Assembly: GCA_046313435.1 (NCBI GenBank)
Contig: JBKBYG010000001.1
Location: 1 to 64,000 of the forward strand
Direction: 5' to 3'
Length of the DNA: 64,000 nucleotides
From: JBKBYG01 sp046313435
Lineage (GTDB): Bacteria > Pseudomonadota > Alphaproteobacteria > Rickettsiales > Arcanibacteraceae
This document shows positions 60,465-64,000 of the stretch, piece after piece. Each line of letters opens with the position of its first letter. Position 1 is the stretch's first letter. The position numbers and the translations under genes are program-made. Below the pieces are notes generated by a model, which saw only the letters and a list, made by a program, of their open reading frames with translations, was not told the DNA's origin and searched no databases.

Positions 60465-61691
60465 ATGAAAGATCAGGATGAAAATAATTCGTACAATTTA
60501 CAGGTAAAAATTGAAGAACTGCAAAGGCAACAAAAAGAGATAGAAGCTAAACGTAAAGAATTTCAAAAATTACAGAAAGAAGTTTCTATATCAGAAAAGA
60601 AAGCACATGCTGAACAAATAAATAGGCATAAATTTTTAAGCAAGGAAGAATTATTTCAATCTAAAATCGAAGCTAAAAGAGAAATTCTTATTGCTAGTGC
60701 TGAAAGAAGAAATAGAATAAAACAAGGGATGCAGCAACTAGTAAATGCCGAAGCATTAATTAAATTTGAAACTAATCCAAAATCTGAAAAATTAAAAACT
60801 GCATTAGAAAATACCTCAAGAAAAATTGATATAAGTAGATCAACCTTTAAATCATTATTTAAAAAAGAAAAAGAATTAGCATATAAAATATATAGTTTAG
60901 AATATGATCATGATCTGAAACAATATAAAAAAGCTTTGAAAGAATTTAACATGAATCCTCATGATAGAACAGAAGTAAATAATATTTGGTCTAAAATGGT
61001 TGCTTCAAAAGCAAGATATAATCACAGTATTGGTTTAATTGAAAAGGAACTTAGTGATCTTATAGGCATGACTTCAACCGTTGCTCAGAAAGAAAGTAGA
61101 ATAGAAAATCTAAAAGAAGCTAGCAAATTGATTGAAACGGGCGTTAAGAAAATTCATGAAAATGCTAAAAAAACAAATTATAAGGATTTTGGTGCTAAGG
61201 CAAAATCATACCTAGATCATAAAATTGAAAATTTAGATAAGCAAGAAGCAGAGAAAAAGATTAAATCAGAGCTTAAAGGTCAAAGAGAACAAAAATCAAA
61301 ACTAGAATCTGAAAAGAAAATTATTAGAGCTGAAGAAGAAAAATTGGATGCTGTTGAAAAAAAGATTGATAAAAATGTTAAAAAACTTGAGAAGATGCTT
61401 GAGAAAACTAATATGAATACAAATATAAAAAAGGATATTAATATTGGAAAAGAAAAGCTAGCAAAAGAATTTGAAGAAAAAGATAAAGCAATAAAAGGAA
61501 AAACGGCGAAAATTAAAGAACTTGAGAAACAGCTTAATAAAGATGGATTATTTAAAAAAATAGTTAATAAAATGAGCTCAGTTAAAATTAAACCAATTGA
61601 AGTAGGTAGAGAAGAAGAAGTTAAAGCGAAAACTCCGTCAAATGGAAAATCTGAGCGTCATGATAAGAAAGGCGGTGTTGATCTTCCATAG
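60465..61691 (+). CDS. hypothetical coiled-coil protein, 408 residues
   Basis: Not recognised. An extended, very charged coiled-coil protein: heptads run from about residue 10 to 60, 195-240 and 265-345 (for example KIEELQRQQKEIEAKRKEFQKL and KLEKMLEKTN). No signal peptide or membrane segment, no cysteine. The end is basic (KSERHDKKGGVDLP). It follows valS by 116 bases with a AGAGGAAAA ribosome site. Rickettsiales encode many such proteins, some secreted; the function is unknown. It converges with xerC across 17 bases. Confidence 0.7.
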   Translation: MKDQDENNSYNLQVKIEELQRQQKEIEAKRKEFQKLQKEVSISEKKAHAEQINRHKFLSKEELFQSKIEAKREILIASAERRNRIKQGMQQLVNAEALIKFETNPKSEKLKTALENTSRKIDISRSTFKSLFKKEKELAYKIYSLEYDHDLKQYKKALKEFNMNPHDRTEVNNIWSKMVASKARYNHSIGLIEKELSDLIGMTSTVAQKESRIENLKEASKLIETGVKKIHENAKKTNYKDFGAKAKSYLDHKIENLDKQEAEKKIKSELKGQREQKSKLESEKKIIRAEEEKLDAVEKKIDKNVKKLEKMLEKTNMNTNIKKDINIGKEKLAKEFEEKDKAIKGKTAKIKELEKQLNKDGLFKKIVNKMSSVKIKPIEVGREEEVKAKTPSNGKSERHDKKGGVDLP

Positions 61692-61708
61692 ATGAGTGAT
61701 CGAAGACC

Positions 61709-62662
61709 TTACGAATCTTTTTTGCTAGACCTAGGATGAGCAGACTTATATACTTCAAATAATCTTGTATGATCTATTTTAGTATATCTTTGGGTGGTTG
61801 ATAGGCTTTCATGTCCAAGTAATTCTTGAATTGAACGAAGATCTGCACCACTTGAAAGTATATGGGTTGCAAAACTATGGCGAAATGCATGTGGGGTAGT
61901 TTCTTCGCGTAGACCTATCGAATTACGTAGTCTTCGTATTTGCCTTTGAAAAACACCAGCATTTAAAGGTTTTCCTTGGGCGCCGATGAAGATAGGCTCT
62001 TTATCTTCTATTTTATATGGACAAATAGTCAAATATTTATTTATAGAATCTTTCACCAATTCAATGACTGGAACAATTCTTTCTTTTTTTCCTTTGCCTT
62101 TGATAGTTATATAGTTATCTTTTATTTGAGATTTTGTTATTGCTAAAGCTTCGCTTATCCTTAAACCGCATCCATATATTACCATAAGTAAAGCTCTATC
62201 TCTTTCGCCTATCCAATCAATAGTTGAAATAGAACTAATTAACTGAATTGCAGCTAAACTATCTTCTTCAACTAAAGCTTTAGGAAGAATTTCACCTAAC
62301 TTAGGAGATTTAATATTAAAAATAGTCAAATTGCTGAAATTAGTATTTTTTTGCAAATATTTGAAAAAGCTGCGAATTGTCGATAAGGCTCTTCTTGATG
62401 AAGAGTTAGTATAATTTTCTTCTTTACGGAAACTGAGCCATGCCCTTAGATTGCTAGCATCAATTTTATCTAAGTTAGTTAAATCAACAATTTCGCCAGA
62501 ATGTAGATTGAAAAATTTAATAAATGATTGGAAGTCAGTTTTATATGCTATTAAAGTATGGTTAGAATATTTTCTCTCATTTGTTAAATATTCTAACCAT
62601 TTATTATAAAATTCATTGAGCTCAGAACTCAAGTTTGTTTGAATAAGGTTACTACCGTCCAA
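61709..62662 (-). CDS. xerC: tyrosine recombinase XerC
   Basis: A 317-residue protein. The N-terminal SAM-like DNA-binding domain (FYNKWLEYLTNERKYSNHTL) is followed by the catalytic domain: Arg168 in CGLRISEAL, Lys190 in the GKGKKER turn, His258-x2-Arg261 in PHAFRHSFATH, His284 in LLGHESL and the nucleophile Tyr293 in TTQRYTKID. Family knowledge: with XerD, resolves chromosome dimers at dif, a job linked to termination and FtsK. The tail AHPRSS is the alphaproteobacterial XerC form. XerD is the alternative. It lies 13 bases downstream of tig. Confidence 0.9.
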   Translation of the reverse strand: MDGSNLIQTNLSSELNEFYNKWLEYLTNERKYSNHTLIAYKTDFQSFIKFFNLHSGEIVDLTNLDKIDASNLRAWLSFRKEENYTNSSSRRALSTIRSFFKYLQKNTNFSNLTIFNIKSPKLGEILPKALVEEDSLAAIQLISSISTIDWIGERDRALLMVIYGCGLRISEALAITKSQIKDNYITIKGKGKKERIVPVIELVKDSINKYLTICPYKIEDKEPIFIGAQGKPLNAGVFQRQIRRLRNSIGLREETTPHAFRHSFATHILSSGADLRSIQELLGHESLSTTQRYTKIDHTRLFEVYKSAHPRSSKKDS

Positions 62663-62675
62663 AATTATCTAAAAG

Positions 62676-63998
62676 CTAAATTTCGTTATTTTTAGCTAAT
62701 TCAAACAATTTTTTTAAAGGCATTTTTTGCTCTTCAACTTGGATTTTAGTTAAAATACTATCAACTACTTTATCCTCTAGAATAGGGCCTTTAAGTAACT
62801 CTAATGCTTTTGGATTATTTCTATAGTAATCAATTACTAAATGTTCTTGTCCTGCAAATTGACGAGCTTGCTGATAAACAGCTTCTCTAATATCATTCTG
62901 ATCAATATTTATATTTTCAGCTTTACCAATAGAAGAAATTAATATACCAAGCTTAACTCTTCTTTCAGCGAGTTTTTGATATTCTTCTTTTGCTTCAGCT
63001 TCTGACTTAGCCAAAGAATTAGGATTTTGGCTTTTTTCTTTAAGATAGCTATCCCAAAGATTTTTAAATTCATTTTCAAGTAAAGATTCAGGACATAAAA
63101 AGTCACATTTACTTTCAAGTTTATCAAATAATTCTTTGCGCAATTTAGTTTTTACAATTGAGGCAGCATCGTTATCTAGTTTTGTTCTAATTGATCCTCT
63201 CAATTCATTTAAGTCTTTCAAACCAAATTTCTTTGCAAACTCATCATCAATTTTTGCTTCTTCAGCAATTAAGACATCATGTATTTTAACGTCAAATACT
63301 GCATCTTTACCGGCTAGATTTGGAGAATGATACTCATCTGGAAATGTTACTTTTACTTGAGTTTCTTGTCCTTTTTTCATGCCAACTAATTGATCTTCAA
63401 AGCCTGGGATAAATGTGTTAGAACCTAAAGCTAACTGATATTTTTCTCCCTTACCACCTTCAAAAGGCACATCATCTAGCTTTCCTTCATAATCTATTAA
63501 AACTGCATCACCTTGTTCAGATTTTTTAGAATCTTTTGCAGAAACATAATTTTTACTGTTTTTTGCAACCTCTTTGGCAGATTCATCAATATCTTCTTCG
63601 CCAATTTCTGGAACAATTTTTTCAAGCTTTATATCACTAAAATCAGGAATATCAAATTTAGGAAATAATTCTATAAATAGTTTATAAATTAAATCTTCTT
63701 TTTCTTTGAAGGATTCAACTTCAATTTTAGGCTCTATAGCAAGGTCAAATTCTTTTTCTTTAATTAGATCAGTAGTAGTTTTATCAAGAGTATTTTGTAA
63801 AACCTGAGAAAGAATTTTATCGTGATATTGTTTTTCTGCAATATGCTTGGGAACTTTTCCGGGTCTAAAACCTGGAGCTTTCATTGTTTTAGAAATTTCA
63901 TCTAATTCACTATCATAGCGCTTAGTAATTTCTTCAGCTGGAACAATAATTTTATATTCTCTTCTTAGTCCTTCATTAGTAACTTCAGTAACCTTCAT
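62676..63998 (-). CDS. tig: trigger factor
   Basis: A 440-residue protein, complete at ATG 63998. The ribosome-binding loop is GFRPGKVPKHI at about residues 42-52. The FKBP-like peptidyl-prolyl isomerase domain (ALGSNTFIPGFEDQLVGMKKGQETQVKVTFPDEYHSPNLAGKDAVF-type region) is in the middle, and a helical C-terminal arm follows. Family knowledge: a ribosome-bound chaperone for new proteins. The length is normal. Only 2 bases of the window precede its start. Confidence 0.96.
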   Translation of the reverse strand: MKVTEVTNEGLRREYKIIVPAEEITKRYDSELDEISKTMKAPGFRPGKVPKHIAEKQYHDKILSQVLQNTLDKTTTDLIKEKEFDLAIEPKIEVESFKEKEDLIYKLFIELFPKFDIPDFSDIKLEKIVPEIGEEDIDESAKEVAKNSKNYVSAKDSKKSEQGDAVLIDYEGKLDDVPFEGGKGEKYQLALGSNTFIPGFEDQLVGMKKGQETQVKVTFPDEYHSPNLAGKDAVFDVKIHDVLIAEEAKIDDEFAKKFGLKDLNELRGSIRTKLDNDAASIVKTKLRKELFDKLESKCDFLCPESLLENEFKNLWDSYLKEKSQNPNSLAKSEAEAKEEYQKLAERRVKLGILISSIGKAENINIDQNDIREAVYQQARQFAGQEHLVIDYYRNNPKALELLKGPILEDKVVDSILTKIQVEEQKMPLKKLFELAKNNEI

Positions 63999-64000
63999 AA

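Noticed and set aside
1..64000. CRISPR arrays, rRNA genes, prophage or IS transposases
   Set aside because: No regularly spaced direct repeats, rRNA-like sequence, phage structural genes or transposase motifs were seen. XerC at 61709-62662 is a housekeeping recombinase.

Overview
The window looks like about 64 kb of an AT-rich alphaproteobacterial chromosome (Rickettsiales type) that contains the replication origin. The evidence is the oriC beside hemE, the hemE-hemH-hemJ-rho order, the secB / tim44-like / mltA / smr cluster, infA-maf, an archaeal-type valyl-tRNA synthetase, and a thin scatter of ankyrin, Fic and coiled-coil proteins typical of host-associated bacteria. FliP, FliO and a FlbD-type regulator point to a lineage with flagellar genes, perhaps a Midichloriaceae-like endosymbiont. 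The family assignment is inference; no rRNA is present to settle it.

Layout. 1-3.5 kb: the end of an MsbA-like exporter, a frameshifted acetyltransferase, two exported enzymes (glycerophosphodiesterase and Nudix hydrolase) and a frameshifted small lipoprotein gene. 3.5-8.8 kb: an unknown 421-residue protein, the smr-mltA-tim44 operon, secB and two coiled-coil genes. 9-11.1 kb: coaE-dnaQ and ppsR. 11.1-11.7 kb: oriC with eight DnaA boxes. 11.7-17.8 kb: hemEHJ, rho, sucCD. 18.1-19.4 kb: a tandem pair of paralogous membrane proteins behind a strong promoter. 19.7-26.2 kb, leftward: fliP-fliO-orf-gyrB-recF, iscX, flbD. 26.5-31.3 kb: infA-maf, yebC/pmpR and ruvC-ruvAB, with an AbrB/PIN toxin-antitoxin pair inserted between ruvC and ruvA. 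31.5-41.7 kb: grpE, rph-rdgB-hemW, a SopB/IpgD-like phosphoinositide phosphatase candidate, uvrB, and a single-chain GlyRS. 41.9-47.5 kb: an ankyrin-like gene without a standard start, rodZ, glnA, a membrane protein with a PSAP motif, and an autoregulated-looking fic gene. 47.5-53.1 kb: the sucA-sucB-lpd operon. 53.3-64 kb: an unknown gene, pleD, ubiA-hemD-mitofilin-like, valS, a coiled-coil protein, xerC and tig.

The genes work together as follows. sucAB-lpd and sucCD form the 2-oxoglutarate to succinate part of the TCA cycle. hemD, hemE, hemJ and hemH are late haem steps, with hemW as a haem chaperone. recF, gyrB, dnaQ, ruvABC, uvrB and xerC serve replication and repair. FlbD, FliO/FliP and PleD suggest flagellar and c-di-GMP control. 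Candidate host-interaction proteins are the phosphatase at 34948-37524, the PSAP protein at 45206-46165, the Fic protein, the ankyrin-like protein, the tandem pair at 18-19.4 kb and several coiled-coil proteins. Two families of palindromic intergenic repeats are scattered through the window. No CRISPR array, rRNA, tRNA, prophage or intact insertion sequence was seen.
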